Assembly: GCA_016839585.1 (NCBI GenBank) | Contig: JAEOTZ010000017.1 | Coordinates: forward strand, 34,973 to 98,972 | Reading direction: 5' to 3' | Length of the DNA stretch: 64,000 bases | DNA from: Promethearchaeota archaeon | GTDB lineage: Archaea > Asgardarchaeota > Lokiarchaeia > Sigyniarchaeales > SOKP01 | Part shown: in pieces, positions 17,601 to 25,935 of the stretch | Position numbering within the stretch: the first letter of the stretch is position 1 | How the letters are laid out: each line of letters starts with the position of its first letter | Notes under the pieces: model-generated | The model's input: only the letters and a program-made list of their open reading frames with translations | Told to the model about the DNA's origin: nothing | Database searches by the model: none | Translations under genes and position numbers: made by a program

Positions 17601-18195
17601 GCACACTTCCATTTTCACCGTGTAATACTTTTATGTTTCCAGTACTTCCAGAAAACAAAATATGTACTACTACTTCAAGTTCCTCATCTCCATTTACGTC
17701 GCCCAGAACAATAGGATTATCTACAACACCGCCAAATTTTGTTGTCCATTCAGTATTTCCAGTCAGACTATTCAAAGAATAAACATGTTGATTCGTACTT
17801 CCTATTAATACTTCCAAATATCCATCATCATCAACATCGCCTATTGCAGGAGATGAGTGTATACTATCCCAACCATCTCCCGTTTTATGATCCCACATCA
17901 GGCTTCCAGATTCACCACTTAGGGCATATATAGTACTATTATGACTTCCGAAGAACACTTCAAGCTTCCCATCGTGATCTACATCAAATAGTGCAGGGTT
18001 ACAATATACTTGATCATCAGCTTGAAAACTCCATAATAACGAGGCTGTTGCTGAAGTATTCAATTCGCTTTCCATAGTATTAAAGTGGTTTTCCATTTTC
18101 GTATCTTGAATAACTGTTGTTGCTGCAAAAATAGTTCCTAAAATCAGTACTATAATAACAATTTTTGGGTTTATGATTTTTTTCATATTTTTCAC
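14695..18195 (-). CDS. large surface protein: two eight-bladed FG-GAP/PQQ-like propellers, three Ig-like repeats, C-terminal anchor
   Basis: The 1166-residue protein begins with a signal peptide; GTG at 18195 or ATG at 18186 could be the start, and the ATG matches the likely start of the neighbour at 18427. Sixteen repeats carry the Ca-binding-like core GDVDGDGKLEV and fall into two sets of eight. Each set closes with WQGLAG-x-DF, indicating two tandem propellers. Three Ig-like repeats of about 95 residues (PSDFNIEFGYTGI, GSGIVAGPDSW) follow, then a helix and LRRREK. The acidic DGDG loops suggest calcium binding, and the Ig stalk would display the propellers outside the cell. Adhesion or ligand binding is inferred. 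Confidence 0.85.
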   Translation of the reverse strand: MKNMKKIINPKIVIIVLILGTIFAATTVIQDTKMENHFNTMESELNTSATASLLWSFQADDQVYCNPALFDVDHDGKLEVFFGSHNSTIYALSGESGSLMWDHKTGDGWDSIHSSPAIGDVDDDGYLEVLIGSTNQHVYSLNSLTGNTEWTTKFGGVVDNPIVLGDVNGDEELEVVVHILFSGSTGNIKVLHGENGSVLWEYLGGAAYSPSLGDVDGDGKLEVVAGTYVFNGEDGTPVWSRNLNCFSSPAIGDIDGDGKLEVVFGTSNSRVYALNGEDGTTAWWRATEASIVWSSPALGDVDGDGKLEVVVGSTESGIGNTDNYVYVFNGEDGSVEWKISTGNQVWSSPAIGDVDGDGKLEVVIGSDDRKVYAINGKDGSISWSYQTGGLVRSSPSLGDLDGDGTLEVVIGCYDYKVYAIKSTPSGEKIVWQGLAGTDFYRMKSFPLVSELWNYPTGDDITSSSALGDIDEDGKLEVIIGSHDDKVYALNSEDGTELWNYATGSSISCSPALGDIDGDGKLEVVVGSDDNYLYALNGENGNLIWQFDTQSDVDSSPALGDVDGDGKLEVIFGNTYDGRIFALNGENGGVLWSHKTNYIIISSPALGDVDGDGKLEVVIGSGDHYLYALNGESGSLRWKYNTGDDIYSSPAIGDVDGDGKFEVVVGSYNGKIYAINGKDGTEIWNYTTASRIMSSPAIADIDGDRRFEVVVGSYDNKIYAINGEDGTETWNFQTGDQVYSSPAIGDIDGDGKFEVIVGSYDDNIYAINGEDGTKAWNYQLGGNIISSPALGDVDGDGKLEIIVGSDDNKIYALNPTTSGEEVLWQGLAGKDFLRPKFTDEISDTLDPIIIDAPSDFNIEFGYTGINISWTATDLHSHIYTIELQGSGIVAGPDSWSNNTPINYTIPDGLDVGVYIYTINFTDSYGQFATDTVIMTIDDTIGPTITDTPSDFNIEFGYTGISISWTATDPHPNTYLIELQGFGIVAGPDSWLSNTPINYTIPDGLNVGEYIYTVNFTDNYGNFATHTVTMTIEDTIDPVITDAPSDFTVDYGYSGVNISWTATDPHPNTYTIELQGSGIVAGPASWSSGVAIVYIIPEGLSSGEYIFTINFTDAYGNSIADTIAITVKEVKTTKQPNLLPIIIGTSIAGIIAVISIPLIVKKLRRREK

Positions 18196-18426
18196 TTCCT
18201 TTGTTTTATAAATTATTTTTTTTAGATTTTGACAATTTTATATAATTGGAAAAAAAAATTTGATTGTTATATTTAAAGAAAAAAGAGTATTTTCCTAATG
18301 TACGATGCCATTCGTATGTATATGTTATCCTTATCCCCTCTTTACCTTTTTTTAGTTTTCGTATTTATTTTTCCCTTCTCCTAAGTTTTTTATTAGAATA
18401 TAATATCTTTCAAATTTTATTGGGAT
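18196..18426. other. spacer with relics of surface-protein genes
   Basis: Between the two large surface genes, gtacgatgccattcgta near 18301 resembles the start of the first propeller repeat in the 18427 gene (gtacgatgccactcata). The run cccttctcctaagtttttta near 18372 resembles the 3' end of the 14695 gene. These look like short recombination leftovers. Confidence 0.35.
18222..18237 (-). promoter_or_regulatory. shared upstream element of surface-protein genes, copy 1
   Basis: The 16-bp AATTGTCAAAATCTAA on the minus strand is preceded by a TATA-like attatataaa. Its distal end is 51 bp upstream of the ATG at 18186. The identical 16-mer is at 20347-20362, 52 bp upstream of the ATG at 20310 of the next surface gene. 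Conserved sequence and spacing suggest a common promoter or operator. Confidence 0.5.
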
Positions 18427-20310
18427 TTAGCTCATCCTTCTTTTTCTAATATATACTACAACTGCAACGCCAATCACTGCTCCTCCACCAACAGTCGTTG
18501 TTAGAATTATTAATTCGAAAGGAATTTCTGGTTCTTCATTTTTCTTTACTTTTTCTATAATTACTTCACTATGCCCAATATTTCCTACGAGGTCTTTAGC
18601 CCAAAACTCCATTGATATGCTACCATATGAAGCAGCTTCCCATGCAGTTTGATTTATTGTCCCTGTCTCGTGAATAATACTGAAGTTAGTAATACCATTA
18701 TCAATAGTATACCATATTGAATCCAAATTTGGTTCTATGAGTGAGATATCATAATTAGGAGCGTCATCACTGAATTTTTCTCCTTGAGAGGGTTTATTTA
18801 TAGTAATTTTAGGGTCATCAATATCTTTAAAGATTGTAACCTCAGCATGTCCTTTTTTACTAAAGGTATTATTCGCCCAAAATGTAATATTTATCCAACT
18901 AGTTCCTTCTTTTTCCCATTCTGTTTGGTTTATTGTTCCAATCAGTCCACTAAATATAATATTAGATAATCCATCATCTAACGTATACCATGTAGAATCT
19001 AAATTTGGTTCAAGAACAGAAATATTGAAAGTTGGTGCTAAAATTCCAAATAACTCATTTTGTTGTGGCGAATTAATTACAACTTCTGGAATCTTACAAT
19101 ACTTCACCAAAGCAATATCTTCAAGACCAACTTCTGTTATTCCCCCGAAATACACATTTTCTGATGAATCCAATGCTATTCCAAAACCCATATCTCTTAA
19201 ACTTCCGCCCCATGTGTAATACCATTGCTCCTCACCAAGAGAATTATATTTCACGAGAGTCATGTCAAACAATCCCGTACCAAAACCAACTGTTGTCCCT
19301 GCAAAGTAAATATTATCCGAAGAATCCACCGCTATTCTGTTACCATAATCGGTACTAATTCCGCCCCATGTACGATACCACTGCTGCACACCAGTACTAT
19401 CATATTTAAGTAAAACCATATCGCTATCTCCCGCTCCAAAACTTCTTGTTCTTCCTGATACATACATGTTATCAGATGAATCTACAGCCACACCCAAACC
19501 ATAATCCCAATTACTTCCGCCCCATGTTTTATTCCATTGCAGTATTCCAGCACTATCATATTTCTCCAAAAGTATGTCTTTAAGTCCTGCTCCAAAATAT
19601 GTGTCTCCTACAAGATAAATATTACCTAATGAATCCAAAGCTAATGACGTACCGAGACTTCCAATTTCACTCTCGGTATTAATCCACTGTAGTACCCCAA
19701 AACTGTCATATTTCACTAGAACAACGTTACCGAAGCTCTCTGTATATCCCGTAATATACACATTATTTGCTGTATCTACAGTTATCCCCAAACCTTCATC
19801 ATCTTCAGTCCCACCCCATGTGCGATTCCACTGTTGTACTCCGTCACTATCGTATTTCACTAGAACAATATCAGAACCTCCTGCGGTGTAACTTTGGGTG
19901 TTCCCTACAAGATAAATAAAGTTTGTTGAATCAACAGCTAAATCCGCACCATAATCGTAATTTACTCCACCCCATGTACGATACCACTGCTGCACTCCAG
20001 CATTATTAAATTTCACCAGAACAATATCAGTCCCACCTGCCCCGTAACTCTCTGTGTATCCCACAACATATATATTATCTAACGAATCTATTGCAACTCT
20101 ACCACCAATATCACTTAAACCACCACCCCAGGTACGATGCCACTCATATTCATGTGAAATGCTTGTAGATGATTTAATTTTAATGTTTCTATTATCTTCA
20201 TCACTTTGTCGATTAGAAATAATATTTTTTCCCTGGAATATAAAGCTAAAACACAGAATTAAAATAAATACCGCTAAATATGTTTTTTTCATTGAGTACT
20301 TTTTTTTCAT
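18427..20310 (-). CDS. secreted SBBP-type beta-propeller protein with Ig-like domains and C-terminal anchor
   Basis: The frame can extend to 20334, but the ATG at 20310 gives a normal signal peptide (KKKYSMKKTYLAVFILILCF) and aligns with the start of the 14695 neighbour. About seven SBBP propeller repeats (WYRTWGG, DSSDNIYF) are followed by two Ig-like repeats containing EPNLDSTWYTLDDG and GTINQTEWE. The tail is PFELIILTTTVGGG, a helix and RKRRMS. It is a predicted extracellular, membrane-anchored or sortase-processed protein. Its tail matches those at 12311 and 45647 (P-x-x-E-L-x3-T pattern), suggesting a shared sorting route. Confidence 0.85.
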   Translation of the reverse strand: MKKKYSMKKTYLAVFILILCFSFIFQGKNIISNRQSDEDNRNIKIKSSTSISHEYEWHRTWGGGLSDIGGRVAIDSLDNIYVVGYTESYGAGGTDIVLVKFNNAGVQQWYRTWGGVNYDYGADLAVDSTNFIYLVGNTQSYTAGGSDIVLVKYDSDGVQQWNRTWGGTEDDEGLGITVDTANNVYITGYTESFGNVVLVKYDSFGVLQWINTESEIGSLGTSLALDSLGNIYLVGDTYFGAGLKDILLEKYDSAGILQWNKTWGGSNWDYGLGVAVDSSDNMYVSGRTRSFGAGDSDMVLLKYDSTGVQQWYRTWGGISTDYGNRIAVDSSDNIYFAGTTVGFGTGLFDMTLVKYNSLGEEQWYYTWGGSLRDMGFGIALDSSENVYFGGITEVGLEDIALVKYCKIPEVVINSPQQNELFGILAPTFNISVLEPNLDSTWYTLDDGLSNIIFSGLIGTINQTEWEKEGTSWINITFWANNTFSKKGHAEVTIFKDIDDPKITINKPSQGEKFSDDAPNYDISLIEPNLDSIWYTIDNGITNFSIIHETGTINQTAWEAASYGSISMEFWAKDLVGNIGHSEVIIEKVKKNEEPEIPFELIILTTTVGGGAVIGVAVVVYIRKRRMS

Positions 20311-20346
20311 ATTTTTCACTTGTTTTGTTTTCAAAATTGATTTTTA

Positions 20347-20362
20347 TTAGATTTTGACAATT
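20347..20362 (-). promoter_or_regulatory. shared upstream element of surface-protein genes, copy 2
   Basis: This is identical to 18222-18237 and at nearly the same distance (52 bp) from the ATG at 20310. It lies beside the 31-bp repeat copy B. Confidence 0.5.
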
Positions 20363-20383
20363 AGAGATTAATTCTCCTAATTA

Positions 20384-20414
20384 TTAAATCAATAAGGAAC
20401 GATTTTTTACAATT
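20384..20414. repeat. 31-bp perfect direct repeat, copy B
   Basis: Perfect match to 12037-12067. Here it sits in the divergent promoter region between the propeller gene (minus strand) and the winged-helix regulator (plus strand). Confidence 0.6.
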
Positions 20415-20426
20415 ATATAAAAATGC

Positions 20427-20435
20427 TTATATAAG
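20427..20435 (+). promoter_or_regulatory. TATA box for the winged-helix/7TM operon
   Basis: TTATATAAG is a good archaeal TATA match about 90 bp before the ATG at 20518, implying a leader of roughly 60 nt. Confidence 0.45.
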
Positions 20436-20517
20436 TTTGTATAATAATAAGATATAACAAAATTTAGATCTCTAAGACGAAAAAGAGAAGATAAATCCAA
20501 AAAACCTCACATGAAGT

Positions 20518-21246
20518 ATGAACCAAGTATCTGTCATCTCTAACATTAGCTTAAAGCACCCAAATGTTCAGGGAGTAATAGAAATTGCCGAGGAAATTGT
20601 TGCAGAAAATAGAGTAGTAACTTTAGATAATTTATATTACAGGGCAAAAAGAAAGTTAAAAATTCCCCGTAGAGGTTTAAAGTCTATAATCCAATACCTA
20701 GTTAATAAGAAAGTGTTGGTTGACCAATCAAGATTTACAAGAAATTCTATTTTATCACACCCTCTTAGAGAGGAAATTTATTATTTTATAAGAGATAATC
20801 TAGGAGTTCATTTATCAACTATTCGAAGACACTTCCAATCTGAGAACACGGGAACAGGTCAATTAGTTTGGCATTTAGATATGTTATTAAAATTTAATTA
20901 TGTAAAGTCGATAAAATTGAAGAATTATTTACTCTTTCTTCCCAAAGATATTGATGATGAAGCTGGTATCATCTATTTTTTTCTTAGAGATGATTTAAAT
21001 TTTAGAATTGTTAAGTTATTATTAGAAAAAAAAGAATTAAAGAGAGCAGATATATATAAGAACTTAGCAGAATCTCGAGAATTAGTGTATTATCATCTAA
21101 ATAATCTAATAGATGATAAGGTGATTGAACTTAAGGAAGATAAATTCGTCTGTATTAATCCTAAGAAAGTATTATTAATTGAATCCATTATTAAAGATTT
21201 AGAGAATATATCAAAAGATAAACTTATAACCAACAAATTGAAGTGA
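20518..21246 (+). CDS. tandem winged-helix transcription regulator
   Basis: The 242-residue protein appears to hold several winged-helix units. One is in the first 75 residues (NLYYRAKRKLKIPRRGLKSI). A second is around EEIYYFIRDNLGVHLSTIRRHF, followed by the ArsR-like TGQLVWHLDMLLKFNYVKS. A third is at DLNFRIVKLLLEKKELKRADIYKNL, with ELVYYHLNNLIDDKVI as its recognition helix. It should bind DNA as a regulator. It ends 6 bp before the 7TM-longin gene, so the pair may be a signalling unit with a membrane sensor and a transcription factor. The signal is unknown. Confidence 0.75.
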   Translation: MNQVSVISNISLKHPNVQGVIEIAEEIVAENRVVTLDNLYYRAKRKLKIPRRGLKSIIQYLVNKKVLVDQSRFTRNSILSHPLREEIYYFIRDNLGVHLSTIRRHFQSENTGTGQLVWHLDMLLKFNYVKSIKLKNYLLFLPKDIDDEAGIIYFFLRDDLNFRIVKLLLEKKELKRADIYKNLAESRELVYYHLNNLIDDKVIELKEDKFVCINPKKVLLIESIIKDLENISKDKLITNKLK

Positions 21247-21252
21247 ATAAAA

Positions 21253-22554
21253 ATGGCATTAAATTGGACACCAGAAGTCATTGCTGGATTTATTAACACA
21301 GGTATATTACTATTTTGTGCTACGCTTACATACACATCACCGAAGACAAAGAAGATCATCTCAGTTGCATACATTAGAATGGCATGGATCTTTCTTTCCC
21401 TGTTTTTTTTATTTGAAGGAGTTTCAATTCTCACGTTAAGTTTAGCAATAACAAGATTTTATACCCTCTTCATGGCAGCAGGAATTATTTTCTTTTTAAT
21501 GGGGATAAACTATACTATGAAAGAGCGTCTATATTCAATCGGTCTAATGGTTGTAGTTATATTATCGCTATCGCTATTATACCTCCCATTTCAAACCGAG
21601 GTTGCAGATATCATAATTGAAGGAGGATATAATACCACAGATCTTCTTGGTATTTACAGTATTATTAGCGACTTATTATTTTTAATTGTAGCCATTTATC
21701 TTTTTGTTTGGGCGATAAAGACATGGAGAAATGCCCCTTTCTTAATAAAGACAGAAGCCACAATATTTTTCTTGGCATTAACTATATCATCAGTAATTAT
21801 GATGATTGTTTATCTTTTTTATTATTTCAATCCTATGTTTATTTTAATATCGGATCTTATATTCGCGGTTGGTATCTTTGCATTTACCTATTCAGTCATA
21901 AGAGAACCAAAGCTACTTTATATCTTACCGTTTGAAATTAGTCGAATTGTAGTAAAAGACAGGGATGGCTTTCCTTTATTCGATCATGATTGGTCAGAAT
22001 CGAAAATTAGTGAGTCTATGTTTACTGGTTTTATTAATGCGGTACAACTAATGAGTGAGGAGGTTATACATAAAGGTGGTGTATTAGATATAGTTTTAAC
22101 TGATGGTATTCTAATACTACGAGAATCAAGATATATTACTGTAGGTTTAGTCGCGTCCAAATCATCTAAGTTATTGAGAACTTCATTAATTAATTTTGCT
22201 AATGAGTTTGAGGAAAAGTTTTCAAAGTTATTAAAAACTTCATGTAGAAACATAGAAGAGTATGATGGAGCATATGAACTTCTCGATAAGTATTTCTCAA
22301 ACTTTCCATCCAAATTAATATCTAGTAAAAAGGATGCTTTATATTTAATTGCGAAATATAAAGAAATTCCACTTGAATTAGAAAATAAGTTAAGAGGTCT
22401 TATTACAGACGAGACTGACTTTGAGAAGATTAAAGAAGAGTTTAGGAAATTTCCTAAAGGTGTTCCATACCACTTCATGAATTTTTATGAAAATAACAAG
22501 GATACATTAGCATTCAGGGATGAAAAAGAATTATCCGATAAAACTCAAGAATAA
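21253..22554 (+). CDS. 7TM membrane protein with cytoplasmic longin-like domain
   Basis: The 433-residue protein has about seven hydrophobic helices in residues 8-220. A soluble domain follows, beginning FEISRIVVKDRDGFPLFDHDW and containing MFTGFINAVQLM. That helix matches the longin-like modules at 1973 (ISGFLTAI) and 51698 (FSGFIQAI). A charged helical tail completes it. The topology resembles a receptor whose cytoplasmic module contacts a partner, perhaps a GTPase or the co-encoded winged-helix regulator 6 bp upstream. No enzymatic motif is seen. The 7TM part does not carry the LDPLGS motif of the candidate E3 family. Confidence 0.7.
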   Translation: MALNWTPEVIAGFINTGILLFCATLTYTSPKTKKIISVAYIRMAWIFLSLFFLFEGVSILTLSLAITRFYTLFMAAGIIFFLMGINYTMKERLYSIGLMVVVILSLSLLYLPFQTEVADIIIEGGYNTTDLLGIYSIISDLLFLIVAIYLFVWAIKTWRNAPFLIKTEATIFFLALTISSVIMMIVYLFYYFNPMFILISDLIFAVGIFAFTYSVIREPKLLYILPFEISRIVVKDRDGFPLFDHDWSESKISESMFTGFINAVQLMSEEVIHKGGVLDIVLTDGILILRESRYITVGLVASKSSKLLRTSLINFANEFEEKFSKLLKTSCRNIEEYDGAYELLDKYFSNFPSKLISSKKDALYLIAKYKEIPLELENKLRGLITDETDFEKIKEEFRKFPKGVPYHFMNFYENNKDTLAFRDEKELSDKTQE

Positions 22555-22748
22555 ATATAGCTTGAATGAACTCGAAAAAGTTGATTTCATTTATTGAAAA
22601 TTAGGGAATCATTAATCTTATAATCCTTTTATTGTCTAACATCCATTATATTGTTATGTAACAAAGATTTAAAAATCTAATAAAATAAAAATAAAGAGGT
22701 TTATGTATAAAATGGGTATTATTGAAAGAACGTTAAAAAGAGCAGTTT

Positions 22749-22976
22749 TTGACTAGGTTTTATATTTTTCATGCATATGATCTAGATCAAGGCATTTTAG
22801 AATCAGGTGCACTTGCAGCAATTATTTTCCTTCCATTACTCCATTTCATTCTAATGATCCTTTTTACTCCTGCTATAATCATTTTTAATAGTACAAGTGA
22901 AAAAAGGCAGCAGAATTTGTTAGAATTAGCAAAAGAATTGCAAATTAATCAAGATCTTAAAGAGCTACTAATATAA
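22749..22976 (+). CDS. small single-TM protein, possibly frameshifted at its start
   Basis: The main frame starts at TTG (22749) and gives 75 residues: a hydrophobic stretch (AAIIFLPLLHFILMILF) and a cytoplasmic-type helical tail. Upstream in another frame, ATG at 22703 or 22712 after a GAGG encodes MGIIERTLKRAVF, then stops at 22754. One extra T in the TTTTT run near 22746-22750 would join the two as AVFLTRFYIF. An assembly or homopolymer error, true decay or use of the TTG are all possible. Family unknown. Confidence 0.45.
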   Translation: MTRFYIFHAYDLDQGILESGALAAIIFLPLLHFILMILFTPAIIIFNSTSEKRQQNLLELAKELQINQDLKELLI

Positions 22977-23022
22977 AATAGTTTATCAAAAAATTATTAA
23001 CTCTTAATTATTTCTTTTTTTT

Positions 23023-24072
23023 TTATAAATCATCCTTTAATGATTCATATAAAGCTTTGGCAATGTTATAAAAAGCTTGTTCAACATTTTCTCCTGTTAA
23101 GGCTGAAGTTTCTATATATTTAAGGTTCAAATTTCTTGCTATCTTATTTGCTTGTTCAAACCCAACAATTTTTTCATTAATTAAATCACTCTTATTACCG
23201 ATTATAAATCCTATAATTTCTCTTGTCTTTTTCAATTGACTTTCAATATCTTGATACCATCTTGGAATGCTATCAAAAGATTTAGAGTTAGTTAAGTCAA
23301 ATATTAGGAAAACAGCGTCTGTTCCGAGATAAAACTGGCGCCTCATGGTTTCAAACTTTATCTGCCCAGCAATGTCCCAAATCACCAATTGAACAACAGA
23401 ATCATCGATTTTAAAGGTTCGATCTGAAACCACGACTCCTAATGTTGGAATGTACCTTCTTCTAAACGCTTTTTTAGTAAATCTTAAAATTAAAGAAGTT
23501 TTACCAACACCAGGATCTCCACAAATGCTTATCTTAAATTTGTAATCAATAAATTCAGAAGTTTTTCTTGATATTTCAGGAAAAGCTTCCATATCTGGAG
23601 CAGAAGTTTCTTTTACTTTCAACTCATATAATACATTTAATATAACTCTTTCAAGTGTTTTTATCTCGTTTATAATATATTTCATATCTGCTTTTGATTT
23701 TTCTAACATAATGATTTTTGCAGTAATTTCATTAAAAATTAACTCAAGATTATTCTTATATTTATAAAATATAACGTCATCAACATTTTTAAAAAGTACA
23801 GTAATAGCAGATTGACCAATATTACCTCTACGAGATTCATCCTCCCATATTATATATTTAATCAATCCCTTTAAATTTAGTGAAGGAAATGGAAGAATTA
23901 CGAGAGATTCTGGAACCAGACCATGTTCACCAGAAAGAATTGTAATAACTTTTATACTGATATGCATTTGATTTTCAAGAGAAAACTCAGAAGGAAGACA
24001 AACAATAGGATTTGGTCCGAGTTCATCGTTAAGCTCGATATATAAAACCGCAGTTATGATATCTTCTTCCAT
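23023..24072 (-). CDS. longin-like domain fused to a Ras-family GTPase, copy B
   Basis: The 349-residue protein is co-linear with the 10774 product. An N-terminal longin-like module (LYIELNDELGPNP) is followed by a helical linker and a GTPase with P-loop GDPGVGKT (185-192), T210, DIAGQ (233-237), NKSD (293-296) and SAL (323-325). All nucleotide-binding motifs are intact and no prenylation Cys is present. The residue numbering of the motifs is the same as in copy A, so the architecture is conserved. The remnant at 8521 is closest to this copy (KFETMR). A role in membrane or vesicle-like organisation is often proposed for Asgard Ras-like proteins but is unproven here. Confidence 0.88.
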   Translation of the reverse strand: MEEDIITAVLYIELNDELGPNPIVCLPSEFSLENQMHISIKVITILSGEHGLVPESLVILPFPSLNLKGLIKYIIWEDESRRGNIGQSAITVLFKNVDDVIFYKYKNNLELIFNEITAKIIMLEKSKADMKYIINEIKTLERVILNVLYELKVKETSAPDMEAFPEISRKTSEFIDYKFKISICGDPGVGKTSLILRFTKKAFRRRYIPTLGVVVSDRTFKIDDSVVQLVIWDIAGQIKFETMRRQFYLGTDAVFLIFDLTNSKSFDSIPRWYQDIESQLKKTREIIGFIIGNKSDLINEKIVGFEQANKIARNLNLKYIETSALTGENVEQAFYNIAKALYESLKDDL

Positions 24073-24205
24073 TTTAGATTTTCTCCATTTATAGCTCTTT
24101 ATGAAAGGATTATTTTAATTAAAAAAAATCGTTATTCAATCATATTTTGTATTTTCGCTTTTTTATTTTTTATTGATCGAATTACTTAGAAATATTATTA
24201 AAATC

Positions 24206-24523
24206 TTACTTTTCAGCTTGGGAGAGCTCTAATGCGTTGCCGTTAATGCAATAATACCCCCAACGGAGACCCATTGTTCTAGTAATTGGGCATTGCCCAC
24301 ATAAACAAGCTTTCTTCTCAGTTATTACGGAACTCTTTCCCACCATACAAAAAGCAAGAGATTCTTCTCCAGTTCCCTCATAACTTGGACATTTTCCGCA
24401 ATACTCCCTACACATATATATTATTTGTTCACGACCATTCTTCTGTTGTTTTTCTGACATCTTGCTGTATAGCATTTTCATTTTTTCTTCAAAAGTGGCA
24501 GTTTTGAAATTTTTTTCCGACAT
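24206..24523 (-). CDS. DUF2769-like cysteine-rich protein
   Basis: The 105-residue protein has a helical N-terminus and a Cys-rich core (MCREYCGKCPSYEG, FCMVGKSS, ACLCGQCPITRTMGL, YYCINGNA). This arrangement fits the archaeal DUF2769 family, small proteins likely to bind zinc or an iron-sulfur cluster. The function of the family is not known to me. Confidence 0.65.
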   Translation of the reverse strand: MSEKNFKTATFEEKMKMLYSKMSEKQQKNGREQIIYMCREYCGKCPSYEGTGEESLAFCMVGKSSVITEKKACLCGQCPITRTMGLRWGYYCINGNALELSQAEK

Positions 24524-24627
24524 TAGTATTATAACACTTTATTTCTTTCTGAATTTGATGTAATTATGAATCAACATGAAAATCTATTAAATTTTATTAA
24601 AAAAAAAGATTGATTTTTTGGCTTTTC

Positions 24628-25332
24628 TTATCTTAAACCCACGTACATAAACCAAAAACTACTCAAGTACCCAATTCTTACGATAATCACCATAAAACCT
24701 GGCGCAGTTAAACCTTCTAAAAGTCCGAAGATACAAAAGCAAAAAACTCCAATTGAGAGAAAATAGAATTTCTTTTTTATTTCGCCTGTTGATTGAAAAG
24801 CTTTATATAAAAATCCAAATCCAAGAAAAATCAATACTGACAATAAAAAACTACCCATTAACATGCCGGCAAGTGTATTCAAATTAACATTATAGTCAAT
24901 TAATCTGTCAGGAGGAGTTGTAGTAGGTTCATCAAAATAGAAAGAACCTAGTGGATCCATAAATATGACGAATTCAAAAACTATGCTTAAAATTAAAAAT
25001 ATTAACACAATATACCACTTTATATTCGGTGTTAGAAGTTCAGCCCCTATAAACATTGATACAATAATTACTGGACCAAACCATATATAGCTTAAAATTC
25101 CAACCAATCCATTCGTATTATCGATGTTATTTTCTGTTAATACAACTAGCAAAAAATCTAAAAACACTCCTAAAAACATAAGACCTGCAAGTAAATTTGC
25201 TAAACCTAAATAGAAAAGAAGTTTTGCTTTCCTTTTTCTTGATACATAAAAAAAGAATAAACCAAAAATTATTCCGAAAATTACCACACCTGAGGCAGTA
25301 ATACCATCGATCCAACCATCTGTAGAAACCAT
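24628..25332 (-). CDS. 7TM membrane protein, finger-less paralogue of the candidate E3s
   Basis: The 234-residue protein has seven helices and the same landmarks as the proteins at 431, 5518 and 6820: a DPLGS loop, an acidic P-rich loop, RIGYLSSFWFMYVGL at the end of TM7. It stops at the point where the others continue into the linker and zinc finger. It may be a separate subunit or a copy that lost its finger; no finger-coding remnant is visible in the 295 bp below its stop at 24628. This suggests the 7TM part has a role of its own. Confidence 0.75.
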   Translation of the reverse strand: MVSTDGWIDGITASGVVIFGIIFGLFFFYVSRKRKAKLLFYLGLANLLAGLMFLGVFLDFLLVVLTENNIDNTNGLVGILSYIWFGPVIIVSMFIGAELLTPNIKWYIVLIFLILSIVFEFVIFMDPLGSFYFDEPTTTPPDRLIDYNVNLNTLAGMLMGSFLLSVLIFLGFGFLYKAFQSTGEIKKKFYFLSIGVFCFCIFGLLEGLTAPGFMVIIVRIGYLSSFWFMYVGLR

Positions 25333-25521
25333 TATGAAATTTCACCAACAAGAATATTAATATTCGATTTTAGTTCGAATAAATTATTTTATTAGTCTTA
25401 ATACAAATATATAATTTTTTCTAAATTATATTAATGAATTGTTATTTTTCTTATTTGATGAGACATAAATAGGATAAAAAGACAAGACTCTTTGAATTTT
25501 TTAAGGTAAAATGAATTTTAA

Positions 25522-25803
25522 CTAATCTTTAATTTTTTCTAAAATTGACAAGATTCTATAGATCGTAGTCCGGCTATGAAAGGGTATGTTTGGATCTTGC
25601 GAGAGATCATCAACCATATACATTATATTGCTCGAAAGAACGCCAGCAGTTTCATCTTCTCTCTTTAACTCATTAATGCATCTTTGAGAGATTCTTTTTA
25701 TATTTCTAGGAACAGAACGATCATTAATCATTCCTTGTAATAACTGTTCCACATTCTCAAAAACTTCCTTAACTTCCTTGCTAAATTCTTTTACCCTTGT
25801 CAT
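25522..25803 (-). CDS. UPF0147 family protein
   Basis: The 93-residue helical protein has the PRNIKRISQRCINELK and DPNIPFHSRTTIYRILSILE segments of the archaeal UPF0147 family. The family is small, conserved in archaea and without a known function. The length is normal. Confidence 0.85.
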   Translation of the reverse strand: MTRVKEFSKEVKEVFENVEQLLQGMINDRSVPRNIKRISQRCINELKREDETAGVLSSNIMYMVDDLSQDPNIPFHSRTTIYRILSILEKIKD

Positions 25804-25935
25804 AGAACAAAATCACCCAAAATAACGATTATAGTGAATAAAGGGTTTTAATTCTGAAATATTTCTTAAAATATAATTTTTTTGATTTTTTAAGACTTAT
25901 AAAATAAATCATTAATGAAATGATAAAAAAAATCT

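Noticed and set aside
15289..17933. Several plus-strand frames rich in His and Leu
   Set aside because: They are antisense to the repeat protein at 14695 and have no independent support.
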